Source of the DNA: Morchella semilibera
Taxonomy: Eukaryota > Ascomycota > Pezizomycetes > Pezizales > Morchellaceae
Assembly (NCBI GenBank): GCA_009192285.1
Contig: CM018608.1
Span: 1,010,201-1,074,200 of the forward strand
Length of the DNA stretch: 64,000 bases
Direction of reading: 5' to 3'
Below are positions 1-10,747 of the stretch, piece after piece. The notes beneath the pieces were generated by a model. The model worked only from the letters and a program-made list of their open reading frames with translations. It was not told the DNA's origin and ran no database searches. The position numbers and the translations under genes were made by a program. Every line of letters starts with the position of its first letter. Positions within the stretch are counted from its first letter, which is position 1.

Positions 1-1227
1 ATGTTTGAGGCCGCTGCAAAACGAGATGTTAAGACGATCCGTTGGCTTTTCGAAAGCGAGAGAGCAATAGGACAAGTCCTCATTTTCGATAGGCCACTTT
101 CATTGTATCCGGATGAAGAGATGTTCAGGATACACCACGGCGGAGAAACCCATTGGTACTTCCGCCTTGCTGGTGAGAAATTGGACGACGAAACAATGGA
201 CCTCATCCTAACTGCTGGGCCGAACCTTATGATGGCCGTCAGAACGGAAGGAGGAGCATATCCGCAAAGTCCTCTAGGAGATTTGTACGCATACGATCAA
301 TATGACTCGATTCTACACGCGGGAGCACACTCAGCACTCTCGTTAGCGCTTTATGGCACCGATGAAGATCGAGTAGAGAGGTTTATCAGGCTAGGGACTA
401 GCACAAAGCTCGCGACCTCGAAGACCGTTTCGGAGTTTGTACAAGACTCATTGGAGGAGGTGGATTCTATTGACTGGAATCTGGGAGGACGGTGGGCCGT
501 GACTCGAGGAGAAGCCGATGATTTGTTTTTGCATACTCCGTTGGAAGAAATCGACCCAGATTGTTGGTGGAGCGGGGGAAACCTTCTCCATATGGCCATT
601 TTTTGCTCCAACCCCTCGAAAATGATCAAATTCGCGCTTTCGAAGGGGCTATCGATTGAAGCCGATAATCGGGCTGGTGAATGGCCGCTTCAGTTGGCAT
701 TTGACAATGACCACGTACCAGCTAAGGTAATAGGGTTATTGATTGAGAATGGCGCTGATACATCTGTGACGCCCACGTATCTCATTGAGCCAGGCATAAT
801 CTCACGGACAAAATCTCGGCGTGAAAAGATTGCAGTCTTCTTGGACTGGGCGAATATTGACTGGGCTGCAGGGGATCTAGATGGGAACGTCTCTGGGGAG
901 TCATTACTCCACGTCGCAGTCATTTGGCTTATGCCGATCAAGCACTTCAAGGGCCTTTTGAAAAGAGGGATGGATGTGAATATTCGGGATTGTTGGGGGC
1001 GCACACCAGTAGACCGGGCTTGGAGTATGCTAGAGGCCGATACAGTTGACTGGAGCCATCGTGTGTTAGAAGATGGGATGGGCAGCTGCACCGTAAGACG
1101 GGGCATGCTGATTGAGATCATCGAATTTCTAATGAAACGTGGTGGTGTCGAGAGTGATCGTGACTCCATGCTAGAGGAGCTAGAGGCTTGTGAGGGTTTG
1201 ATTGAGGAGCCAGAGAGTTGTGAATAG
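1..1227 (+). CDS. Ankyrin-repeat protein, possibly 5'-truncated by the window edge
   Basis: An open frame of 408 codons runs from the first base to TAG at 1225-1227. The first codon is ATG, but it sits exactly at the window edge, so the true start may lie upstream. Ankyrin-like helices are visible at about residues 195-260 (GNLLHMAIFC, WPLQLAFDND, GLLIENGADT) and 300-345 (ESLLHVAVIWL, GLLKRGMDVNIRDCWGRTPVDRA). The N-terminal 190 residues are weakly repeat-like and rich in acidic and aromatic residues. No enzymatic domain is visible. Proteins of this kind are protein-interaction scaffolds, and free ankyrin genes are numerous in filamentous fungi; a specific role cannot be given. No intron is needed to read this part. 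The gene stands alone, with a tRNA gene about 270 bp downstream. Confidence 0.75.
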   Translation: MFEAAAKRDVKTIRWLFESERAIGQVLIFDRPLSLYPDEEMFRIHHGGETHWYFRLAGEKLDDETMDLILTAGPNLMMAVRTEGGAYPQSPLGDLYAYDQYDSILHAGAHSALSLALYGTDEDRVERFIRLGTSTKLATSKTVSEFVQDSLEEVDSIDWNLGGRWAVTRGEADDLFLHTPLEEIDPDCWWSGGNLLHMAIFCSNPSKMIKFALSKGLSIEADNRAGEWPLQLAFDNDHVPAKVIGLLIENGADTSVTPTYLIEPGIISRTKSRREKIAVFLDWANIDWAAGDLDGNVSGESLLHVAVIWLMPIKHFKGLLKRGMDVNIRDCWGRTPVDRAWSMLEADTVDWSHRVLEDGMGSCTVRRGMLIEIIEFLMKRGGVESDRDSMLEELEACEGLIEEPESCE

Positions 1228-1495
1228 TTGGCTCCATGTTATTTCTGCAAAAGCGGTCAATTAAGTGGGCTGGGTTAGTTTTTTCTCACCTAAGTGTGTT
1301 TATTGATTTCAAGATTCCTGTAAGAGCAATGTCCCTAGATTTCTGTTACGATATACCCTAGATTTAGTTTTTAGTTACGGTACCGTTAGACATCAGTTAA
1401 TATACCATTTGCTCTGAAAATTAAACAAAATTCCAAGTACAAGCATCATTGTTTATATTAAATTGATGGTGATTATATGTGTAGCGATATCGATA

Positions 1496-1591
1496 ACCCT
1501 TGTGACGCAGTGGTTAGCGTGTCGTTCTTATATAAGTCGGTCTAGCTTATATGCTATGCGAAAGCCGTCAGTTCGAGCCTGACCTGGGGTA
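1496..1591 (+). tRNA. tRNA-Ile(UAU) gene with a 23-nt intron
   Basis: A full cloverleaf can be drawn. The acceptor arms are 1496-1502 and 1584-1590 with discriminator A1591. The D stem ACGC/GCGT is at 1505-1520. The anticodon stem is 1522-1526 with 1557-1561, with anticodon TAT at 1529-1531. The T arm GTCAG-TTCGAGC-CTGAC is at 1567-1583. An intron at about 1533-1555 follows the base 3' of the anticodon, and its AGCTTATA can pair with the TATAAGT around the anticodon, as in fungal pre-tRNA-Ile(UAU). A-box-like TGACGCAGTGG and B-box GTTCGAGCC are present, and a T5 Pol III terminator lies at 1595-1599. Odd points: the first pair is A-U rather than G-C, one acceptor pair is T-T, and the last anticodon-stem pair is T-T. 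It could therefore be a diverged or inactive copy. Confidence 0.6.
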
Positions 1592-4116
1592 ATCTTTTTG
1601 CCAGAGATTATTAAATCCAACTAAACGCCAGTCTATCTAAGTAGACATTTATACTCATAGTTCATCACTACGAACAACGCTCACAATTCAAGCCAATTTC
1701 GCAAATAGATATATTTTAACTTAGCCTAGGTATCCTAACTTACTTCTAGTACCAGTACAAGGTTACCGTATATCCCCTGAGCCCGGAAGCCAGATTTCAA
1801 AGACCCCTCACAGAAACGAGTGATTATTCATGATAGAGTTTTCGTGATAACACGAATGCAGATGCCTCCACGTAGCCAACAACACGTGCAGTTTACTTAA
1901 CCCAGAGATTCAAGCCTCTTAGGAGCCCTAACAGGATAGGTGACAGAGTTAGGATTTCCTCGTAGCTAAAAAGTCACCAGAATTCAAAGAAAATTTCGGT
2001 TAACTAACTTTACTATATACAAGAATAGTGTGATAATGGAACTCCCTCCTTTAGCTTCATGGTCTAATGTCCATAATCAACCATCAATAAATGGTTTCAC
2101 GATGTTGTATCTTCTTTCTGTCGAGTGATCAGTTATGATCCATCCATCATATACTCTCACTCGATGATGATCATCGGTTCGATACATTTTGTCGTTATTA
2201 TTATTATTTGTTTATAATTCATACATTCTATCGATTTAATTGTATGCAACCCGGGCGGGCCCTCCGACCTTACTGTATTCTCCGCTGACCCGTTAAGTAA
2301 ATACACAGTCTAGGGTCGCTGGGATTCTAAATTATTCTCTGGACAGTTGGCCCCCTAGTGTACCTCTTTGTTTCATATAGTAGCCCAGAATGACTCTAAA
2401 GTGTTGCCAGAGCGGATGTTTTTCCCATGGTGGAAAAGATAAGCTATCTAGATGCGCCATATGTGTACGTAATATTACTAATATAAAAAGGGTACGCTAG
2501 GATTGTTAGACGCTAGGTCTCTACGCATTTCTACCCTAAACCCTATCCAAGTAACCACAGTCCCAATTGCTCATCTCTTGAAAGTGCGAACACCATGGAA
2601 TATCACTCGGTTTCAATGGTAGTTTTCCCGGCGGCTAAATATATGCCTCTAAATCGCGCATTTAGTTGTGTGGTTGGAGGCTCAAAGTCTAAGACATGCA
2701 CCACGTAGTAAAATATTTTGAATTGCCCTGACAGATGTGTCATTTGTGTTGTGATCATGATCATATCGAGTGGTTTATAAACTGCGCATTTGGTGCGCAT
2801 CACGCCCCAATTCAGTAATCACATTATGACTTTTATCTCACATAAGTACTGAGATATATATTCTCCAATCGGAAAACCATTTATTTATCTCACCCGAGTG
2901 GTTTTCCTCAATATCGTTTGTTTGGAATGTGATATCTACATGTAGTCCCCGTTCATGAGCTATCACTCATGACCAGACTACTGCGCGAAACTCGATCCCT
3001 CTGATTCGTCACCTCCCTCAACGGCTAAAACGCCTATCACAACACTAGCAACAGCAACAACCATGTATATTTCGTAAGCCACCATTATGGCTGATTATAT
3101 TAAACTTGCACCCTCAAGTATTAATGAGGCTGTCACGATATCACTCCTCCCAAATTCCCCAGCTGCGGGAAGCTCGGCTGCATTTCACGATAGCGAAGAA
3201 CGTCTATTCAAGCCAATAGTATAGGACATCTAAGAACACCTCGGGACATCTGGCGGACATCTGTTCATCCCGAGGATCCGAGGATCCGATGGACAAAGGG
3301 ATGGATAGGCAAGGCCCATGAGATGGCACAGCCCCATAAGGCTTATGTATCTACTAGACATAGGGCGCCCCACTGGGGCATGTACATATGGCACCGACTT
3401 CTGATAGGTTGATGGACGAGCGAGTTATAGAGGATGGCTAAAAATATGAAGTGGATGTGTGTTGTTCTCGTATCTTGTCAAATCCGAGTGATACTTGATG
3501 ATACAGGGCCTGTTCTTTAATTAGTGTTTATCTTTAGCAGAATGCTAAACATATATCGCTCACTAAATTAGGCGCACATTTATGCCACTCGGGTTTTGCA
3601 CCTACAGAAACTGTAGCCAACCACAGGGTCAAAAGTGCACATCTGTGCAACTGCTAGATACCATTCTCCAATGTTTCAGTCAACGACATGTGGGGATATT
3701 CTTGTACCATTTCTTCTCTCTAGAATCTGTCAAAGAGGGAGAAAAGAAACAAAAACAAAAACGGTCAATTAGTACGCAACTAGAGGCGATGTCGTTGAAT
3801 TAAGATGTGGCGGGGCTAAGAGGCTGTGGTAATTATCTCCGCCACAACCGATCGACACTAGGCGTTTTAAGCGATTGTTGTAGCGACTCTTGTCTGCCAG
3901 AAACCTATTTCGGGATAAAAGTAATAATTCCAATAATAATAAGCTTGCCACATCTTATTCGAACGTCTGCGGCAAACCCGGTAACGTTGCTAATTTTGTT
4001 TGAAAGGGTTGCATAGGGTAAACATCCCTCCCGAACCCTTGATAGCAGATCTGACACGGCGGGGGATCGGCGGTCTCCTTCTCAACCAAATACCCGACCT
4101 TAGCATGTTTTCCTGA
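1592..4116. other. Gene-poor intergenic DNA with dispersed short motifs
   Basis: I see no supportable protein gene. The stretch is AT-rich and holds exact copies of the bipartite CGAGTGAT-N4-CATG motif at 1817-1834 and, in reverse, at 2593-2609. Near copies lie at 2122-2140, 2953-2972 and 3485-3502. A small perfect hairpin TTCGTG-ATAA-CACGAA lies just after the first copy. CGAGGATC is tandemly repeated near 3270-3288. Short open frames here are not convincing. Confidence 0.5.
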
Positions 4117-4234
4117 TAGACCAGCTTGCCCAGCAGCGAGCGCGGCCCCTCAACGAGCGTCCACCCAGAATTTGGTGGGTAGCATTCGTTGCAACAGCTG
4201 ATGGGCCGTGCTCGTTGATGGGCAAGCTGGTCTA
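4117..4234. mobile_element. 118-bp hairpin element (MITE-like, TA-bounded)
   Basis: The arms 4117-4148 and 4203-4234 are inverted copies matching at 29 of 32 positions. They begin TAGACCAGCTTGCCCA on one side and end in its reverse complement on the other. The middle contains a further hairpin (CCACCC/GTGGG around 4160-4182), so the element can fold almost end to end. Both outer dinucleotides are TA, which would suit a Tc1/mariner-type target duplication. It has no coding capacity, so it would depend on a transposase in trans. The family is not known to me. Confidence 0.6.
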
Positions 4235-6417
4235 ACAACCTCCACCAACCTGGCTTGAAGCCATTTTACCCGCCCAGTCATCATGATTCCATTATCTCTC
4301 TACTACACTATGGGAAAATACATTTCTCTCATGTCTCTCATCTTGCGATCTCACGGTTAAGGCCTCACGGTACCACTTCCTCTCTGTGCCAGCGAGAGGT
4401 GGTTGTGGGGCCCTGATTCACATACAGGGAAGATGAATTACTGAACCCGTCGGTACAGGCTGCGATCCGTACCTGAATGCTATCGCAGACATCGACATCT
4501 TGATCAAGCCGGTAGTAGGGGTGGTATTTTGTTTGCATGCCCATAGGGCCGGGGGGCCGTTTCCCAGGTTTTCAGCTATGATCATTGCTCACCAGACCGA
4601 CAGATTATGTGTTGTTCGTGTCGGTGTGACACTTCTAAAGGACACAATTGCAAACAATCTTCGATTTCGGTTACATGAATACCGTTTCTAACCGGATCTT
4701 CTTAATTTGCACTTTCACCAAATACCCTCATAGGGAGGTAAGGTAAGGTGAGGCAAACGCAGGCCACAAGGCGAGGCAACATATCTTGATTTGGGCCTGA
4801 CAGCCCGCGATTTCAGATCGATGGACGGGTATATGCCAGTGAATTCGATCTCATGCTCTTGCGGGGCATCTCAACGTCGTCGCAAGTAAAGCACAACGAA
4901 CAGCGCACGTCTAGTTACTCATCTGGATGGGGAAGGGCAATTGGGCCTGGGGGAAGAACCCGAGGTTGTATGTACCTGTTTTTTTCCACTCATCTGAGAT
5001 ATTTATATAGTCATTTTTGTTTCATCGTTTCATCCGCTTTAATGATCATTGCGGGTGAGACATCACGCACGAGCGGGAAAAAAGCAAAAATACCCATGAA
5101 GAAACAAAGAGGGTGTTGTTGATAAAAAACCATGGCTAAGATATCTTGTTTTGGAATATCTTGGGGGGTAATGTTCGTTTTACCAGTTTTCCAGGGCTAC
5201 ATATCTGGCCTCATCGCAGTAATATTCATGGTGATCAGAGGAGTTTTATGCAACGGGTCTGGCATCATCTATCGGACGGTAAAAACATACCAAACATGAC
5301 GCTCCGGAAGAACAGTGCCCTCTAGATCCTCTGATATCTATGCATGGTACGGCTAAGTTATACCACACCACACCATCTACGCCCAAAGAATTTGTTCCGA
5401 TCCACGTTCTCGGGCTGGGTTTGCACCACATACCTAAACCTAGCTGGTACGCCGTAGGCATGTGCTTTATCAGATCTGAAGATTCATTACATGCCTCCAG
5501 AAACCTTACCCTGAGTCTGGGCAAGCAGGTGTGTGGTGCATGAGAGTGAGAGAGAGAGAGAGACGTAAGACCTGATCATATATCTGTTAAAAATATCTCT
5601 GTAAACCAAGATCCACCCACCCATCCCCCTACTTTGTTTATCCGCTGCGACCAAACAACCCTGGGAGGGGTCACTGAGTGGGAGAAAAACTTTGAGATCG
5701 GTCTGAACTGGAAGATCGTGAAAAATATCGGGCTCCCTTCCTCAACTGGTCCCCATGCAGGTCATTCAATGTCCAGAGTCAGTCAGAGAGAGTCATGAGC
5801 TGAGATATGAGGCTAGTTACAGCTGTAGGTGATTATCCCCACATTGCGCTGCGTACCAGACATACATCGCTGCTGTCTCTCCTCTCCACGATTGATCGTA
5901 CACGGTACACCCTCCCCTCCCCAACTTCCAACCGTAGCTGCACAGCCGGACTCCCGCTATCGACGATAGAATGAATCTGTAAAGATATCAGAACGGCCAG
6001 AGATGTATTTAGCGTTAGCTCGTAGCCAAACCCCTGACCCTCCTCTACTTTTCCGGGTATGTATTTTAAAAAAAATAAGTCACTTGGGCAGCTTTCAGGC
6101 ACGGACCAACGTCTGACACTTGCTTGCAGTGATCGGGAGGATATAAGAAACATCAGAAAAAAGTCTGTTTGCGATCGCGATGATCCTGCGCGTATCTCAT
6201 ATGGCGCACATGCCGCTACCTCCATAGGGGGTGCTATATGTACAGTCGTTCACCACCAAATTACCACACCACTACCGGCTCCGCATACATCGTTCTGCGT
6301 CCTGCTAACTGCGGAGTAATTGTGGGGTCGGATGCTCCAACGACCCCGCTACCGGCGTACATCAAGATACGAACCTATAATACCCAGTCATCTCAGGCAA
6401 TGTACCATACAGTCGTT
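4235..6417. other. Gene-poor intergenic DNA
   Basis: No convincing gene. A (GA)n microsatellite lies near 5545-5564. Open frames of up to 130 codons (for example on the minus strand at 5833-6225) have no recognisable domain, no hydrophobic pattern and no splice context, and are treated as chance. Confidence 0.4.
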
Positions 6418-6561
6418 CACAGGGTTTTGACGAACACGAGGTTTTGGCGAATCTCTCTGTAGCAACGCCATAGCAACGCCATAGCAACGCCTAAACTGGC
6501 GAATCTGTCATTGGCCCCAACCCCCTGTTCGCCAAAACCCCGTGTTCGCCAAAACCCTGTG
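6418..6561. mobile_element. 144-bp inverted-repeat element (MITE-like)
   Basis: The terminal inverted repeats are 6418-6451 and 6528-6561, matching at 32 of 34 positions and starting CACAGGGTTTTG. Each arm contains two direct sub-repeats of about 16 nt (GGTTTTGGCGAACA type). The 76-bp centre carries three tandem TAGCAACGCCA-like 11-mers at about 6461-6492. No clear target-site duplication is visible. It is non-coding and non-autonomous if mobile. The close match of the arms suggests recent activity or conservation of the hairpin. Confidence 0.6.
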
Positions 6562-9500
6562 GTGATGATGGCAATGAAGTTGGAGAGGGGTGAAAGTTGC
6601 GATCCTACCGATTGAATCTTGAACGTCACTCCGAGGCAAACAAGGGCAGATCAAAAAAGAAAAAAATTCAACGATCTAAGATTAAAAAAAAAAAAAAAAG
6701 GTTAGCAATTAAACCATGTGTAGATTGTTACTCTAGATTTGCAAGCAAGCTTATCTCTGCCAGAGGGTCCAGACAACGTTTCCCCTGCCTCGTAACACAA
6801 CGTTTGAGGAAAAAAAATTTCGCTTTCGAAAATTAATCAATTTTTTATTTTTATTTTTTTGTTTTGTTTTGTTTGAGAGTGTGCGAGATGTGTGGTCGAG
6901 ATCTGGAACCAATCACCGAATCCACATCTCGACTGCTTCCCGTCATTCGTGCTGTTTAGCGATCCCACACACCCATACCCTTCCCACGTCTCCAATCAAT
7001 TCCCCGAGAATCTGTCTGCAGCCTGCATGTTTCACATTCTCGTTGATTGGTCGCCCAAGTCTCTCCAATGGCGGCGACGGGGTTGGGGTTAACGTTAGGT
7101 GGGCATTTAAAAAATTTTTTGGTGTCAACTAAGCAAAACTACTGCGCTGCGCTGCATGGAAACTTTTTTTCGCTCGCAGATGCACATGAACGAGCGATTG
7201 GATACTGAAATTGTAGATGTTTGTTTACTTTGAAAGTATGAGAAGGCCTTTCAGGAAACAATCAGCCTTGCTGCTGCGGACGCCGCGCTGGGTAAATGTC
7301 ATTTCCGACGTATCGACTCATGTTTTTGTTTCGGGTTGCGTTGGTTGGTTTCGTTGCTTGCTTTGGTTGGCTGAGCGGACATCTTTGAGGGTTGGGGTTG
7401 CACTCGTTGGTTGGCCAGGGACGAACGACAACTCTATCATGTCACGTCATCCATTGTTACTTCTTTTTTTGGCTGTAGGAATTCTTTTTTTTTTCCTTTC
7501 TATTTTTTATTTTTTATTTTTTATTTTCATTCTTTTTTTTTTTTAGTGTGTGTTTTTAGTTTAGGTATGCTAACACATATATAACTCAAAACTTCGGAAG
7601 GCATGAAGCATGAAGTACGTCTGTTAGCCAGAGGAAACTCATCTCGATCCCATACACCACTAGATTTAAACAAAATCCGATTGCTGCTCATCGTAGGCGC
7701 GGATATCGCCCTACCTATGCAGACAAGTGACCATATAGTAGGTAATGTACCATGGCCCTCGTAGAAACGGATCCAATCCAGTGCGTGCATCAGATGTGAT
7801 TTGCACCATGTTTATCTATGTATCTTTTTTTTTTCTCCCCCCCTTCTGTAAATTGCTTCTTCTCCCGCCCCCCCCCCAAATTCTCTTTGAAGCGGGCGTC
7901 ATCCGTTTCGAGAAGCGCAGCATAATGTAGTCTGGTGTTTTTTACAATTGAACGCGGCAAATTTAACGAAGATCTGATTGAAGGGCTCTTGATGATGACG
8001 ATGATGAAATTTACCCCGGAGTATCCAGCTGTGGGCGCAAGTACCCAGCCAGAAAGGGACCTCGGAGAAAAGAAAAGAAAGAAAGGGTGAATGGAGCTCC
8101 AGAGAGGAGAAAAGCAAAAAAAAAAAAAAAAAAAAAAATGGGCCCGCGCCGTTAACGTCCCCTATTCTACTCTAGACTAATCTAGAAACACCTAGCCTAT
8201 CATAAACACAGTGGGGGTTGAAGTGTAGGAGGACTCCGAAGGTTCTACGGGTACAAATTTCTGACATGCACAATGCAAATTTGAGACTTGACCCGAATTG
8301 AAATGAAGTACCGAGTCTGTTTGGCTCATCCCTTTGGATGTAAGGTAGGGCATCAAGTGGGGAGAATTGAGGGTGTGGTGAGCGGGGCAAAAAAAAAAAA
8401 AGCAGAAAAAGAAAAACCATCGTGAATTATGATGGAGAAAGGTTAGGTACGGACCGAACGATAGCTGCTTCATGTTGTCTATGATTTACCAAAGTGTGAA
8501 TCTACGGTAGACGTGCTCTACTAGCTGGCCGTGATCTAGGGATTGATCTCGAATCTTGATGGCTTGCGCCATTGTGCGGGCAGTGGGTGCGATTCCAATA
8601 GTTGGAGTCGGTTCCCTGGGTGGTGAACGGTTGGGCATAAATCTACAGATTCTACACTGGAGGTGAAATTCTGGGGTTGTACCTACGTGGTGGTGGGTAG
8701 GATTTGGATTTGGATGGTGGTGGTGGTGGTGGGTAGATACGGAGAAGTGTTGAGTGTGTAGAAAGTTCGATGAATAGACGTCAACCAGCATGGGTAGGGG
8801 TCGGTAAAGGTGGGTGTTGTGTGGGTAAGGGTATGGGTAAGGGTATGGGAATGGTTAGTTAGCTACAGAGTAGGAAGGCCATGCGGAAGTGGATGGGGTC
8901 AGTGGGTTGGAGTATGTTGAATTGAGTTAGACCGAAAGAGCCCATTTCAGTCCGGGATGCACATGATGGATGCTCAATCCATGAAAAGAGACACAATTCC
9001 ATGTTGCGCTGTTCGAAGGCATAGGAGAACTGGACTAATGGGGGACAAGACGAGAAAAGACAAGCCTAGACAACACAATGCTGGGGTACAGTAGGGCACT
9101 CTCTATGTAGGTACCTACTTCATGTTTAGGGGAGTGTAGGGATAGTCAGTCAGTCAGCCAGTCAGCCAGTCAACCTAGAAAGGCTTCGTTGTAGGCGTGA
9201 CGAGTGATTAGAATAGAATTTAGGACTCTCTCTTTCTTTTTTTCTTTCTTTCTTTCTCTCTCCCCACATAGTAAGTAACTGGCTACCGTACGTTAATTGC
9301 ACTACTCTCTGCTCAGTGCGTACTCACTTCGTATGTACCTGTTCTCTAAGCAGCTAAAGAGTGACAACTTCCTCTGGAGTACATACCCAAGCGCTAAAGG
9401 AGTATAATTTTTTTTCGATCGGGTGAAGATTGGTCGAGTGATCCCGTTGAATCGGAGATTCGTTGAGCCCTGGTGCGCGCTTGTGTGTCGCTGCAGGGCA

Positions 9501-10747
9501 TCGCTGGCCCTCTATTCGGGTGTAAGTACATGTGTTGGAGGATGCAGAAGCACCAGGCTCGTAAAGTACTCTACCAACGTGATCTCTTTGGCCTAACTAA
9601 GCTGGGGCTCTGCTTAATTTTATTTTATTGTTTTTTTCATTTTTTTTTTTCTTTCTCGTCTCGTCGCATGCTCTAGCTAGAGTAATGCTCTAAGGTATCT
9701 CTCCTACCTGCTCAACAAGTTACAAGTTCTCCAGCTTCTACGCGTGTTTGTGTTTACCGTTTCCTTTTGGGCGTTTAGTTGTCCGAATGTGTGTTCTAAG
9801 TGTAGCTATCCGACTGTGTTCCCCCCCCCCTTTTTTGGCATCACCCCCCAAATATAGGCCTCACAGCTTTCTGTTCTCCGGTTTCAGGAAACTCTGGAAC
9901 AGCAAGGGGAAGAAATCCTGTCCCATCTGGCGGCTGCCGCCGTCGCAGTAATTGTTGCAGCCAGCATCTCCTCATGCTGCTTCTGCTTCTGCTTCTGCTT
10001 CTGCTGCTGCTGCTGCTGCTGTTGCTTCTGCTGCACTGCTCCTGCTGCTGTTCAAATCAAGGAAGAGTCAGCCTAGAAGGCAAACTTAGCAAATAGAGAT
10101 AGGGCGGCAGTAGAGGAAAAGCAGTAGGAAAAATGGCTGATCTTTGGACAAATCGATCGACTGATGACAGGCGGTCCATAGTAATTCCGGTGGCCCCGCC
10201 AACCAGGCACGACCATATGTTTAGACGCATTAGCGGCGACCGACTGACTCTGGGTCTCTTCTGTCTCTTCTATTATGGATACCACACCCACCCCTAAATG
10301 GTGCCTTACCCCAGGCTACGGCTCTTCTCACTCGTTCACATCTTTAGAAACCCCTGCCTGGTAAACTTGTAAGCGCAAGCCCACTTCCCCCTTCCAACCC
10401 CCCCCCCCCCCATCATGCAATTGCGTGTCAACACATCATGGGCTCAATGATCTTGACCTACGAGCTTCGATCTGAGGTGTTTGACCTTGACTAGAGTGAC
10501 TTCCTCTTCTTTTTTTCCTTCTTTCACTTCCTTCTGATATAAACACCCATGTCATGCATTCAGAGTATGCATAACTGCTTAAAGAAATCTGTGCATATAC
10601 GCCGAGGGTGACCGAAAAGAAAGATCAGAACAGAAAGCAAAAAAAAAAGCCTCTAAGAAAAAACGGAGAAACAGTAAGAGGGAAAAAAAAATTATACACG
10701 ATATCCAAGAATTCGACACTCGATCTCTACCTACCACACCTTCGATA
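6562..10747. other. Intergenic DNA rich in homopolymers and simple repeats
   Basis: About 4.2 kb with no supportable gene. It holds many poly-A/T tracts, for example at 6686-6700 and 8116-8138. Pure poly-C tracts lie at 7868-7877, 9821-9830 and 10398-10411. Other repeats are a GGT repeat near 8716-8731, GGGTAAGGGTATG-type repeats near 8817-8850, CAGT/CAGC repeats near 9145-9172, and a hexamer/triplet tract (listed separately). The last several hundred bases are presumably the promoter of the next gene. Confidence 0.45.
9975..10034. repeat. Compound TTCTGC / TGC microsatellite
   Basis: Tandem TTCTGC hexamers pass into at least five consecutive CTG triplets and then a degenerate tail. The tract is intergenic and not part of any open frame I can support. 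Confidence 0.85.

Noticed and set aside
5833-6225. A 130-codon minus-strand frame in gene-poor DNA
   Set aside because: No domain, no hydrophobic pattern and no neighbouring exon with matching splice phase.
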